Shown here: positions 11,401 to 20,885 of the stretch, piece by piece
How positions within the stretch are numbered: position 1 is the stretch's first letter
Layout of the letters: each line of letters opens with the position of its first letter
Source of the DNA: Chrysomallon squamiferum
Lineage: Eukaryota; Mollusca; Gastropoda; Neomphalida; Peltospiridae
DNA length: 64,000 bases
Reading direction: 5' to 3'
NCBI GenBank assembly: GCA_012295275.1
Contig: CM022674.1
Span: 13,218,364 to 13,282,363 of the forward strand
Notes under the pieces: model-generated
Seen by the model: only the letters and a program-made list of their open reading frames with translations
The model's database searches: none
What the model was told of the DNA's origin: nothing
Translations under genes and position numbers: made by a program

Positions 11401-14400
11401 TTTTTTTTTTTTATTATAACCATTATTATTATATTATTATTATTTTAATCAATATTATTATTAATTTTATTTCTGTAATAAAAGTTTAATTTATAGTGAT
11501 AAATTAAAAATTAAAAACAATATTTATAGCTTTAGCCTTCACACCTGTCCAAAATTTACCTGCACTTTGTGTTTCACCTGCTTTTTACCTGTATCTCAGC
11601 AGGGTGGCAGATTTTTCTTTTCATTTTAATCTTGGTTGCAGCTTTTTAAAATTTTGCTTAACATCATTATCATAATCTCATTTCATTTTTTTCTGTGTTG
11701 TATTTATGTATTTATTTATTTTATTTTATTTTATTTTATTTTATTTTATTTTATTTTATTTATTATTTATTATTTATCTTTAATTGCTATAATTGTTTTT
11801 ATTTTATTTGTTTTATTTTATATATATATTTTTTTATTTAGATATTATTATTATTATTATTATTTTTAATTTAATTTTTATTATTTGCTTTTTATTCCTT
11901 ATATTTTTGAGAAGAAAATTATTATAAATTATGTTTTTAAATTTTTTTTTATTTGCTTTTTGTTGAACATTTTTTGAAATTTTGTTATTTATGGTCAACA
12001 CTGGACGATGTTTACTAATATTTAACAATAAAAATTTACTTCTCAGTTTATTTTAAATTCATGTAATTATCTCTAATCTAACTGTTCATATTTTAATTTA
12101 TATTATTTATTTTAAAATCAAACAGTAAATAAATAGTTAACTAAGATTTAAGTTTTGTAAAATTTTCTCATTTCAATAGAAATAAGTGGCTTAAATATAT
12201 TTTTTTTTTTTGCTTTTTAAAAAAAAAAAAAAAGAATATTTAAATAAAATATAAATTGAAATAATAAATATATTATAATTTTCTAATTAAATGATTTAAT
12301 AGAACACATACAAATAACTGAAAATAATTTTTAGAATTTTATTCTAAGAATATAGAAGAAAATCACACACAAAATAAATAACAAAATAAAATAATAATAA
12401 TAATAATAATAATTTAATAATAATATCCAATAAAATTAAAGATATTAAATATATTCAGCCGTTCTTCTCAATCAGCCAATCAAATTAAAGATAACATTGA
12501 GATGAACTTTACTCCTCCAGTGTTTCCATGGTAATTTATTGTATCTGTGCTTCATGCTTTTTGTTGAAAATGTACGAATCTTTTTTTTTTTTTTTCTCCC
12601 TTAGTTATTCAGTACCCACCTTTGGAGCCCCACCTTCAGCTGAATGGGGGATGTAAGTAAACCAGGCACTGCCATATTGTTCATAGATTTAAAAATGTTG
12701 CACTGAGAAATTCCATTTGTAGTTTCTGTTGTGAATACTTAAGAAAAGCTTGTTTTTTTTTTACTTCTTTTTTTTTTATTTTTTTTTTTGTGGTTTTGCT
12801 GAATTTGTTTTTTTTAAGTTATTTATTTTTATTTAATTTTGTGTTGTTTTGTTTTTTATATTTTATTTTAAGTTATTTTAATTAAATATTCTCATTGATT
12901 CCTGTTAGGTTTTTTATATCCTTCCTCCCCCCCAGTGGCCAATAAAGATTAGTCTTTTTTTTTTTGCTTCTTTTTTTCTCCATTTTTTTTTTTTATTTTT
13001 TCAGTTTTCCTAAATTTGAAGGGTTAAGTTTACTTCTTCTTTTTTTCAGATTTTATTATATTATTATTATCATTATTACTGGATTTATTATTATACTGGG
13101 GAAACCTTTTTTTTTTTTTTTATATTGAGAAAACACTGTGAAATTCTAAAAGTTAACTGCATTGGAATGTGATATATCTAAAGGAAAACTACTTAAAAAA
13201 TAATAATAAATCAGCAATTTTTTTAAAAATTATTATTTCATTTTATATATATATATATTTTTTTTTTGAAAAGTTACGTTAAACAAATTTTTGTTTCTGT
13301 TTAGTTCTACCATTTCCTTTTGCTCCGGATCCTCGTTTCCATAGAAACCAGGGTAGTAAGATGTCTATTTAAATTCTCAAATACATTCCAGGGAATTGTT
13401 TTTCTAATTTAGAAAAGTTTGGTGTTTGAAAGTCTACTAACTCAGTAGGAAAAGCATAATGAAATTTTTTTGAAATTAAAACAAGTAAAAAATCAAATTA
13501 AATTAAAATAAAATAAAATAAAATGTAAATAAATTAATTAATTAATATGGCAGATAAATAAATTGAATAAAAAATACTTAATTTTAAGTATGAATAAAAA
13601 AGAATATTTAATTAGAAAAATAAATATATTAACTTTATAAAGTAAATAAATAGTCTGAACAGAAAACAAAATTAACTTTTTGGTGATGGTAAATCATTTT
13701 CGTAATTTTATACTAATCCATTTTTTAGGTTTATTTTTTTATCAATACAATACTGACAAAATGATCAAATTCAGATATTTACATAAATAGAATATTGACT
13801 GATGTTGGTGATTAACTGGGAGTTTGGAGTTATTTATTTATTTATTTATTTATTTATTTTGGTTTATGTTATTTAATTAATTAATTTATTTAGTTACTTT
13901 TTTTTTCATTAACCCTGCCCATTTTCATTTGATTAATATTTTCATTTATAATATTTTTATTTATTGGTTTTGGTTTCTTTAAACCTATTTTTATCCATTT
14001 ATTTCAGAGCTTTCATGTCATATGATTTTCCACCATTTTTGCCTGCATGCACAAAATCAGCCAATCAGATTATAGCTTCTTTCTTTTTCTTTCTATATAT
14101 AAACATGCTCATGCTATTTTCTAGACAACAAATAAAGCTTTAAAATCATCACATTCAAATTACGCTTAGCTGATTTTGGCGGCTTTTTTTAAATAGCATT
14201 TCAGTAATCTGAAGGAAAAGGTTTAAACTGATAGATGGAGCATTTGTTGAAATATTCTTAATTTAATATTATTAATTTTTATTTGTTTTTTTTTTTTTTT
14301 TTTAACAGTAACCATGCCACTGTTCCCATCACCTGGGTCTGTCCATAGTTCTGTGAGAACGTATGTAGACCCTCACACATACGAAGATCCAAACCAGGCT

Positions 14401-16217
14401 GTGCGTGAATTCACACGAGAGATTGATGCTTCTCACATCACTATCGAATCAGTCATTGGTGGAGGTAAGGATTATATTACCCATTATACAACAGTAAAAA
14501 AAAATGGCAGCAATAATTTGATTAATATTTTATTTATTTCGTTTTATGAGGGTGATTAATATATGGTTTGTTTGTTGAAATTGTTTAAAGATTGTGAAGT
14601 ATGAATTTCGTTACAGTGTTTGAAGTTTTTGTGTCTAGAAAACGGTCAAAGGGAGATAACTCCAAAGAATTTAATACATTTGAATAGCGTTGATTATCAG
14701 AATATAGAAAAGAAAAAAACTTTAAACATTAGTTTTGTTATTTATAATAAGGGAATTAAAATATATATATAATATTGATTAATAATAAAATTAATTAATT
14801 AAATTTTGCAGGTGAATTTGGTGACGTGTGCAAAGGAAAACTTCGTATTCCATGCAGACCAGAAATGTCAGTCGCAATTAAAACTCTGAAACCAGGAGCA
14901 ACCGAGAAAAACCGACTCGACTTTTTGACAGAAGCGAGCATCATGGGACAGTTCGATGACCCCAACGTCATCTTCCTGGAGGGCGTGGTCACCAAGAGCA
15001 ACCCCATCATGATAGTTACGGAGTACATGGCTAACGGATCTTTAGATGCTTTTCTTAGAGTACGTTGTCCATGAAATACATGCTTTAACATTTTTTAAAT
15101 ACTGTATATAAAATAAGAAGAAAGCCTGTAATGTAGTGATAATGAGGCAATGAAATTTATTTGATTTAAATTATTATAAAGAATTATTTTTAAAATTTTT
15201 TTAGTAATTATAATGGTGATGTTTTAATAATCATATACTGATCTTAAATTATTTATGACAAAGAAATTATTCAGTAATTATAATTATTTTTGTTTTTATA
15301 GTTTATTTTTAATTTTATTCTTTTAAATTCTAATATAAATATTATAAAGAAAAGTAATAAAAAATAAATATCTAAATAAATAAATAAATAAAAACATTTA
15401 ATTTTAGTGAAATATGTTTTAAACGTGTTATGCAAGTAATAAAACAGTATTTTTGTTTTCATTTCAGAACAATGATGGGAAGTTTACAATCATTCAGCTG
15501 GTGGGGATGATGAGGGGGATAGCAGCAGGAATGAAATATTTATCTGAAATGGGATACGTACACAGAGTAAGATTCTAAAATCACCTTTTTCATTTAGAAA
15601 GATTCTAAAATCACGTTTTCATTTAGAAAGATTCTAAAATCACATTTTTCATTTAGAAAGATTCTAAAATCACCTTTTTCATTTAGAAAGATTCTAAAAT
15701 GTTGAAATATTTGTTTTATAAGAAGAAGAAGAAGAAAAATAATAATTATTAATAATTCTGCTTGTTGTTATTAATTTTTACTGTAGTTTTGATGTGATTT
15801 TCTTTTAATTATTTATTATTTATTTATCTTGCATGTTTTATTTATTTATTTATTGTTTTATTATTTTTCATACTTTATTTTTATTTACTTGTTATTTACT
15901 TGTTAATTACTGTGTTTATTATTTACTTATTTATTTTTCATTTATTTTTTTCATTTATTTGTTTATTTTATTTTTGTTTATGATTTTCAAAATTATTTAT
16001 TTATTTATTATTTATTTTTCAATGTTTATTTATTCATTTATCTATTTGTTTACTTTATATATTATATTTATTTAAGAATTTTATTTATTTTATATATTTA
16101 TTATTTTATTTAACCATTATTTATTTACAAAATTATTTATTTAATTATTATTTTTATTTATTTTTTCATTATTTATTCATTTATCTTTTTACTTATAGTT
16201 TTACACATTTAAGAATT

Positions 16218-16248
<31 letters not shown>

Positions 16249-16352
16249 TTACTTTATTATTTTTCTTTATTTATTTATTTTTTTTTTCATTTATTTATTA
16301 ATTAATTAATTTATTTATTTATTTATTTATTTATTTATTACTTTATTACTTT

Positions 16353-16404
<52 letters not shown>

Positions 16405-17340
16405 TTTGTTTATTTATTTATTTATTTCAGGATCTGGCAGCTAGGAATATTCTGGTGAATGAAACGCTGGTGTGTAAAGTTGCAGATTTTGGTTTGTCTC
16501 GTGAAATTGAATCAGACACAACTGATGGGGCCTACACAACTAAGGTAAAATAATTTTACTTTTTTACATCTTTCACTTACCTTGCTGACTCTGTATAACT
16601 TCAGTTTTTTTAATTTATAATTGTAAAATAAATTATGAACTTGTTCATACGGTTATATTTGATACCAAATAGCTGACGTAATTTTGTGCAGAAGTGATTT
16701 TGTTTTATCTCTTATTGTTTAACCTTTCTTGTTGTACTTAAGATTTATGTTTTTTATTTATTTCTTTTTTTAACAATTTTTCTTTCTAAAAAGAGTGAAA
16801 TACTGTATTCAAATAATTTATTCTCATTGTAGAAGTAGGAATATTTTTCTTAAATTCATATTAAAATTTTAAAAAAAATAACAAATTTTTATTTAATCTG
16901 TATTTCCATATTTTTTAATTTTTCATTTTATTCAAAAAAAACTCACCCAAAAAAAAAACAACAACTAGAAACTCTTGACTAATGAAGATTTATACTTGTG
17001 TGCATTTCTTTATTAACAAATTTTAAATTTTCCAGGGTGGGAAAATACCAGTAAGATGGACAGCCCCAGAAGCCATTGCTTTTAGAAAATTCACTTCCTC
17101 TTCTGATGTGTGGAGCTACGGAGTTGTTATGTGGGAGATAATGTCGTACGGAGAACGGCCATATTGGAACTGGTCAAACCAGGACGTGATCAAAGCTGTC
17201 GACAAAGGATACAGACTACCTCCTCCAATGGTGAGTCATCTAAGGGAGATAACTGAGTGACATTACGTGGACTGAAATGAATTTTGTTTTTACTTACAAA
17301 TGGAAATGATTAAGTTTATGATTAAATAATAATAATGATG

Positions 17341-17388
<48 letters not shown>

Positions 17389-18763
17389 GAATTAATAATA
17401 ATAATAATAAAAATTGTAATAATAATGAAAATAAAAATATACAAATGGAAGTGATTAAGTTTATGATTAAATAATAATAATGATAATACTAATAATGAAA
17501 ATAAAAATATAATTCTGTAAATTAAAGAACAAAAAAATAAACTTTTAACAAACGGCAATTTTTTTAAAGACAAAAATCGTGGAATTTTTTTTTTTGGATT
17601 CTTTCGTTAGTGTTTTAAACATAAATCTATATTAATTCTGTCTCTGTGTGTTCTAGGATTGTCCTGAGGCATGTCATCAGCTGATGCTAGACTGCTGGCA
17701 GAGGGAGAGATCCCACAGACCAAAGTTCATTCAGATTGTGAAGACTCTCGACAAGCTGATCAGAGCCCCGGAACTGTTGAGAAAAATTGCAAAACCAAGG
17801 TGAAGTATATTGAGTCATTCTAGAAACTTTCTCCAAGGACTTGCATAGCTGACATTATGATACCTGTTAAATAGTTCTAGACTGTGTGTTAAGTAGGTAA
17901 ATGATTGGTGTGAGAAGTGCTAGGTGTTGGGATCGGTTCTGATCAGTTTCCACTTCAGTACAGAAGTTTAGCTCAGTGGTTAGAGTGGTAGTTTGATCTG
18001 CACTGGATCAATTTTTGTCGTTGTCTTTCATCTGTGTTTGCTATTTTATTATTACTTTTTTTTATTATTTTTTAAAAAAGCTTTGTTGAATATGAAGTTT
18101 TCCTTTGTATACATCATCAAAATCTCCTGAAAATGTTTATTAATTTTTTTAATTTTTTTTTTAGATACTTTGATTTTATGGTTTTATTACTGTTTAAAAT
18201 TTGAATATCTATTTTTATTTATTTATTTGTTCAACAGAAACTTTTATCATTTTATATTTTTTTTATCTTTTCTTTCTTAAACTTACTATTTATTGTTTAT
18301 TTTAATTATTAATTTCCTTTATTATTTATTCATTCATTCTTCTTTATTATTTATTCATTCATTCATTCATTTTTCTTTCATTCATACATTCATTCATTCA
18401 TTAATCTTTCATTCTTTCATTCATTCATTCATTCATCTTTCATTCTTTCATCATTCATTCATTTACTCATTCTTTCACTTGTTCATTCGCAGGCCTCACA
18501 ACTTCATCGACCCGAACATCCCGGACATGACGCAGTTCACGAATATCGAAGACTGGCTCATTTCAATCAAGATGGAGAGATACATCGACAACTTCCTCAA
18601 CGCCGGCTTCAGCAGCATGGACCACGTCTCCAGACTGTCTGTGAAAGACTTGATCAACCTGGGAATAAACCTCGTCGGGCACCAGAAGAAAATCATGAAC
18701 AGTGTTCAAACATTCCGAGCCCAGATGACAGGCGCTCAGATGTCGGAAGGCTTTCTTGTTTAG
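9793..18763 (+). CDS. Eph: Eph receptor tyrosine kinase, 3' part (12 exons; N-terminus outside window)
   Basis: Ephrin receptors are single-pass plasma-membrane tyrosine kinases that bind ephrins on neighbouring cells and control axon guidance, cell sorting and boundary formation. The 12 exons join without a frame break into 516 residues plus stop (numbered from the first visible residue). They encode the end of FN3 domain 2 (about 1-20), a transmembrane helix (about 32-57) followed by two Arg, a juxtamembrane region with the paired tyrosines of [11 protein letters not shown] (Tyr127, Tyr133), the kinase (about 152-420) and a SAM domain (about 435-505). Kinase landmarks: glycine loop around G159-G164, VAIK Lys184, alpha-C Glu201, HRDLAARN with Asp277, DFG Asp295, activation-loop Tyr311, and APE at 324-326. 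The C-terminus Phe-Leu-Val resembles a PDZ ligand. An active enzyme is expected. Oddities: the HPN motif after alpha-C reads DPN (Asp210), and the juxtamembrane is about 30 residues longer than in vertebrate Ephs because of two extra 48-nt exons. Invertebrates usually have one Eph gene, so class A or B cannot be assigned. Confidence 0.95.
10318..10411 (+). CDS. Eph: Eph exon: transmembrane helix
   Basis: The acceptor is TTTTTCAG before 10,318 (phase 1 in) and the donor is GTGTGT at 10,412 (phase 2 out). It encodes a proline-containing linker and a 26-residue uninterrupted hydrophobic stretch starting [13 protein letters not shown] and ending ILL, followed by Arg-Arg. This is a typical single-pass helix with a cytoplasmic stop-transfer signal. 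In-frame joining to both neighbours supports it. Confidence 0.9.
10412..10832 (+). other. Eph intron after the TM exon
   Basis: This 421-bp AT-rich intron is unique until a (CATT)n then (TTTA)n run at about 10,769-10,830, which directly forms the acceptor region. I see no other feature. Confidence 0.7.
10833..10885 (+). CDS. Eph: Eph exon: first juxtamembrane exon
   Basis: The acceptor is the last AG of a (TTTA)n tract at 10,831-10,832 and the donor is GTAAAT at 10,886. The exon enters in phase 2 and leaves in phase 1. It encodes a basic and polar cytoplasmic segment ([18 protein letters not shown]) directly after the transmembrane helix. It contains one tyrosine. Confidence 0.82.
10886..12604 (+). 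other. Eph intron, 1.7 kb, AT-rich
   Basis: It contains (ATT)n at 11,370-11,400 and again near 11,425-11,470, (TTTTA)n at about 11,707-11,765, and long T and A homopolymer tracts. There is no coding signal. It ends in a T-rich polypyrimidine tract before exon A. Confidence 0.7.
12605..12652 (+). CDS. Eph: Eph exon: symmetric 48-nt juxtamembrane exon A (possible cassette)
   Basis: The acceptor is CTCCCTTAG before 12,605, after a long T tract, and the donor is a consensus GTAAGT at 12,653. It enters and leaves in phase 1 and is exactly 48 nt, so inclusion or skipping keeps the frame. It encodes a proline-rich 16-residue piece ([16 protein letters not shown]) with one tyrosine. No equivalent is known to me in vertebrate Eph juxtamembrane regions, so alternative splicing is plausible. 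Confidence 0.8.
13305..13352 (+). CDS. Eph: Eph exon: symmetric juxtamembrane exon B with tandem donor (possible cassette)
   Basis: The acceptor is TCTGTTTAG before 13,305. Two overlapping donors lie three bases apart, GTAGTA at 13,353 and the better-matching GTAAGA at 13,356. The exon is therefore 48 or 51 nt, in phase 1 at both ends either way. It encodes a short proline and phenylalanine-rich segment beginning [16 protein letters not shown]. Using the second donor changes the junction by one residue. Skipping the exon also preserves frame. Confidence 0.75.
13356..14308 (+). other. Eph intron between exon B and the TYVDP exon
   Basis: This AT-rich intron has (AAAAT)n near 13,500-13,525 and (TTTA)n near 13,830-13,860. 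A more complex patch at about 14,000-14,180 (ATCAGCCAATCAGATTATAG, CATGCTCATGC) has no recognisable coding content. Confidence 0.6.
14309..14464 (+). CDS. Eph: Eph exon: distal juxtamembrane ([11 protein letters not shown]) and start of kinase
   Basis: The acceptor is TTTTTAACAG before 14,309 and the donor is GTAAGG at 14,465, phase 1 in and out. It contains the diagnostic Eph sequence [20 protein letters not shown], with the two juxtamembrane tyrosines whose phosphorylation relieves autoinhibition in vertebrate Ephs. The exon then runs through [17 protein letters not shown] into the glycine-rich loop. Confidence 0.95.
14812..15059 (+). CDS. Eph: Eph exon: kinase N-lobe
   Basis: The acceptor is ATTTTGCAG before 14,812 and the donor is GTACGT at 15,060, phase 1 in and phase 0 out. 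It covers [11 protein letters not shown], the VAIKTLK lysine, the alpha-C helix with [29 protein letters not shown] and NGSLDAFLR, all strongly Eph-like. The usual HPN tripeptide is DPN here. Base composition is much more GC-rich than the flanking introns. Confidence 0.96.
15468..15566 (+). CDS. Eph: Eph exon: kinase, alpha-D to HR of HRD
   Basis: The acceptor is TTTCATTTCAG before 15,468 and the donor is GTAAGA at 15,567, phase 0 in and out (33 codons). It reads [20 protein letters not shown] and onward, ending YVHR, the first half of the catalytic HRD motif. The intron that follows has its own 5' end amplified as a minisatellite. Confidence 0.96.
15569..15700 (+). repeat. 30-bp tandem repeat made from the 5' end of an Eph intron
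   Basis: Four units plus a 13-bp partial unit (30, 29, 30, 30, 13 bp) of AAGATTCTAAAATCACCTTT followed by TTCATTTAGA begin two bases inside the intron, immediately after the GT of the donor at 15,567. Each full unit ends in TTTCATTTAG, which looks like a 3' splice site, and contains TTCTAAAAT, which resembles a branch point. Confidence 0.93.
15835..16430 (+). repeat. (TTTA)n / T-rich microsatellite running into a splice acceptor
   Basis: About 600 bp of imperfect TTTA/TTTG repeats fill most of this Eph intron. The last units become TTTATTTCAG, the acceptor of the catalytic-loop exon. Translation of the strand gives only F/Y/L/I strings. Confidence 0.95.
16431..16544 (+). CDS. Eph: Eph exon: catalytic and activation loops
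   Basis: The acceptor AG directly follows a several-hundred-base (TTTA)n tract ending TTTATTTCAG, and the donor is GTAAAA at 16,545. It is in phase 0 at both ends, 38 codons. It encodes [20 protein letters not shown] and onward: the catalytic Asp, the Asn of the catalytic loop, DFG, and activation-loop Tyr in DGAYTTK. Confidence 0.96.
16545..17035 (+). other. Eph intron, 0.5 kb
   Basis: Ordinary AT-rich intron with A and T homopolymers. I see no embedded element or open frame of interest. Confidence 0.7.
17036..17230 (+). CDS. Eph: Eph exon: kinase C-lobe, APE to PPPM
   Basis: The acceptor is AATTTTCCAG before 17,036 and the donor is GTGAGT at 17,231, phase 0 at both ends, 65 codons. It reads [20 protein letters not shown], then [22 protein letters not shown] and [18 protein letters not shown], closely following vertebrate Eph kinases. 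Confidence 0.97.
17334..17513 (+). repeat. (AAT)n trinucleotide tracts in Eph intron
   Basis: AATAAT runs occur at about 17,326-17,410. They are followed by a partly duplicated segment (AAATGGAAATGATTAAGTTT near 17,300, and a near copy, AAATGGAAGTGATTAAGTTT, near 17,442), each copy leading into more AAT units. Confidence 0.85.
17657..17799 (+). CDS. Eph: Eph exon: end of kinase domain
   Basis: The acceptor is GTGTTCTAG before 17,657 and the donor is GTGAAG at 17,800, phase 0 in and phase 2 out. It encodes [20 protein letters not shown] and continues RPKF through [15 protein letters not shown]. The DCW and RPKF motifs mark the end of the tyrosine kinase fold. The linker to SAM follows. Confidence 0.96.
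17969..18012 (+). mobile_element. tRNA-derived SINE head (A-box) in Eph intron
   Basis: TAGCTCAGTGG at 17,969-17,979 is an exact match to the RNA polymerase III A-box of tRNA genes. GGATCAATTTTT follows about 25 bp later as a degraded B-box. No full cloverleaf can be drawn, so this is more likely a SINE fragment than a tRNA gene. Confidence 0.5.
18290..18490 (+). repeat. (ATTC)n-rich tract before the SAM exon
   Basis: Irregular CATT/TTTC repeats (TTCATTCATTCATT with TCTT interruptions) fill the last 200 bp of the intron and supply the pyrimidine-rich acceptor region at 18,491. Open reading through this tract in the SAM frame gives a false N-terminal extension of F/I/H/S residues. Confidence 0.9.
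18493..18763 (+). CDS. Eph: Eph exon: SAM domain, C-terminus and stop
   Basis: The acceptor is TTCATTCGCAG before 18,493, after a (CATT)n tract. The terminal exon encodes the linker and the SAM domain ([20 protein letters not shown], then [27 protein letters not shown]), which mediates receptor clustering. It ends GFLV then TAG at 18,761-18,763. The Phe-X-Val ending resembles a class II PDZ ligand, as Eph tails often do. Confidence 0.96.
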
Positions 18764-19030
18764 CCAAATTTAAAAAAAACAAACAAAAAACAAAAATAAA
18801 CAAAAAACTTTTTTTATATCTGTGATTCATATCATTAGAGATAACTTAAATGATTCGTGTGTGAGTGTGAGGAACATAATACTTTCTGGCAGAAGAAGCT
18901 GGTTTGTAGTATTTTGGCTGCCATTTTGTTCGTGAAAGAAAGAAAAGGAAAAAGAATTTATAAATAAAATAAATGATGTTTTTCTTTCCTGCATTCCCTG
19001 ACTGTAGACTTTCAAAAAAAATGTGGAAGA

Positions 19031-19064
<34 letters not shown>

Positions 19065-19792
19065 TCAAGGAAAAGAAATGATAAACAAGAATTAAGAAGG
19101 CCAAAAGGATGATAAGGAATTCTGCTTCACTGATTGGTTGATTTTTCAACCAATAGGAAGAGAGGAAATGTCCTGGTTTCATGAAATCGCAACATAAAAG
19201 TATCTGCTATTGGTTGGTTGTGTTCAAGCCAGTATGTTAAAATAACAGTTACTTGTGGATTTATGATCCTGGAAAAAGAAGCAAAAATATCTTCTATTGG
19301 TTGATTTTAATACATTTGCTGGTTGTAGAAATGAAGCAGAAACTGGACATTTGGCTGAAACTAAAAATAAAAGTAACAAGTTCTGTGATTGGTTGTAAAT
19401 TTATACTAAAAAAAAAAAGTGAACTGCACAGCAGTAGTCATTTTCTGTTGATGAGATGGCACATTAACATGTAAAAGCCATGCTGATTGGCTGGAATATC
19501 TGTGCCACATTAAGACCTTTTCTGTGATTGGTTGTAAACCAAATTTAGATTTCTTAATTTGTATTTTTTTTGTTTTGTTTTGTTTTGTTTTTTTAATTAT
19601 TGTTTGACAAACAACATGCTTTGGTTGTATATATAAATATTTATTGGCATGTGAGATTAAGAAAAATGTGGCCATTTTGAAATGAAAAATGGCTGCCACT
19701 TGCTCTTAAGGTTAAGATAATTATAAACAAAATTTGATCAGATATGTAGAAAACATAACTTGATACACAGATGTTTTGAAGGAAACAAAAGA

Positions 19793-19823
<31 letters not shown>

Positions 19824-19829
19824 TATTAC

Positions 19830-19866
<37 letters not shown>

Positions 19867-20028
19867 TTGAACCAAATTCTTGGCTAACTTCATAAAACTT
19901 CAAGAATAATAAAACAGCCAAGTGCATTTTTTTTTTTTTTTTAGTCATCAGTCTTAAGTATTATTTTATTTCATATGAGATTCATTTTTGTGACTCCTGG
20001 TTCCAGCCTAATATCCCGTTCCAGACCA

Positions 20029-20060
<32 letters not shown>

Positions 20061-20826
20061 TTTGTAATGAGTGAAAACAAAGAATTAATTTTGTTGCTAT
20101 GCAAAATCTGACAGCTAATCACATGACGGTGTGATTGGTTGTCATGGAAACCCTGCAGCACGACATGCAAAGATAACTCTAAAAATAAAACTGTGCTTGT
20201 AAATGTGAATTTATGAAGAAAAAAAAAAAGAGAGAAGAAAACAAAGACTTTGTGTAAATAAAATGGTGTTTATGCTGTACATAGTGTGAAAACAGAAAAT
20301 TGTTTGTGTAAACTATTGTATAGCGAACGTCTGTCTGTCTGTCTGTCTGTATATATGTGTGAGAGAGACTGTAAATATTCGTGGATGTGTGACTTCTACA
20401 TCAGTGCGTTCATGCATGACTGATTTTGTTATAAGTCTAGAAAAGAATGTTGGAGATTTTGTTTCTTTTTTTTTCAGTTTTATTTCGAATTTTCATATCT
20501 GTTTTAAAAAGGTCTTAGAAAAACTTTTATGTTTGCTTTATGTTAAAATACAAAAAAAGAAAGAAAGAAAAAGTTACATATCAAATTTTAGTTATTATTT
20601 TAAAGTTTGTGATAATTCTGTTAGTTTGTTTCTACAAGGAACTCATATTTTAATTTGTATACTTAATTTGAAATGTTGACATCAAAACATTTTTAGTTTT
20701 AGCTTTTAGGACAATCCTGTAATATTTTCAAAATTTATTTTAAAAACATTTAAAAACATATTTTTCTTACTTTGATGTTAAATAAGGCAAACTTGTTTTT
20801 ATTTATTTATTCATTTTTATTGTATG

Positions 20827-20885
<59 letters not shown>

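Noticed and set aside
14795-15091. 98-codon minus-strand frame
   Set aside because: Antisense of the Eph kinase N-lobe exon.
17969-18012. Functional tRNA gene
   Set aside because: The A-box is perfect, but there is no acceptor stem, anticodon arm or intact B-box. A SINE remnant fits better.
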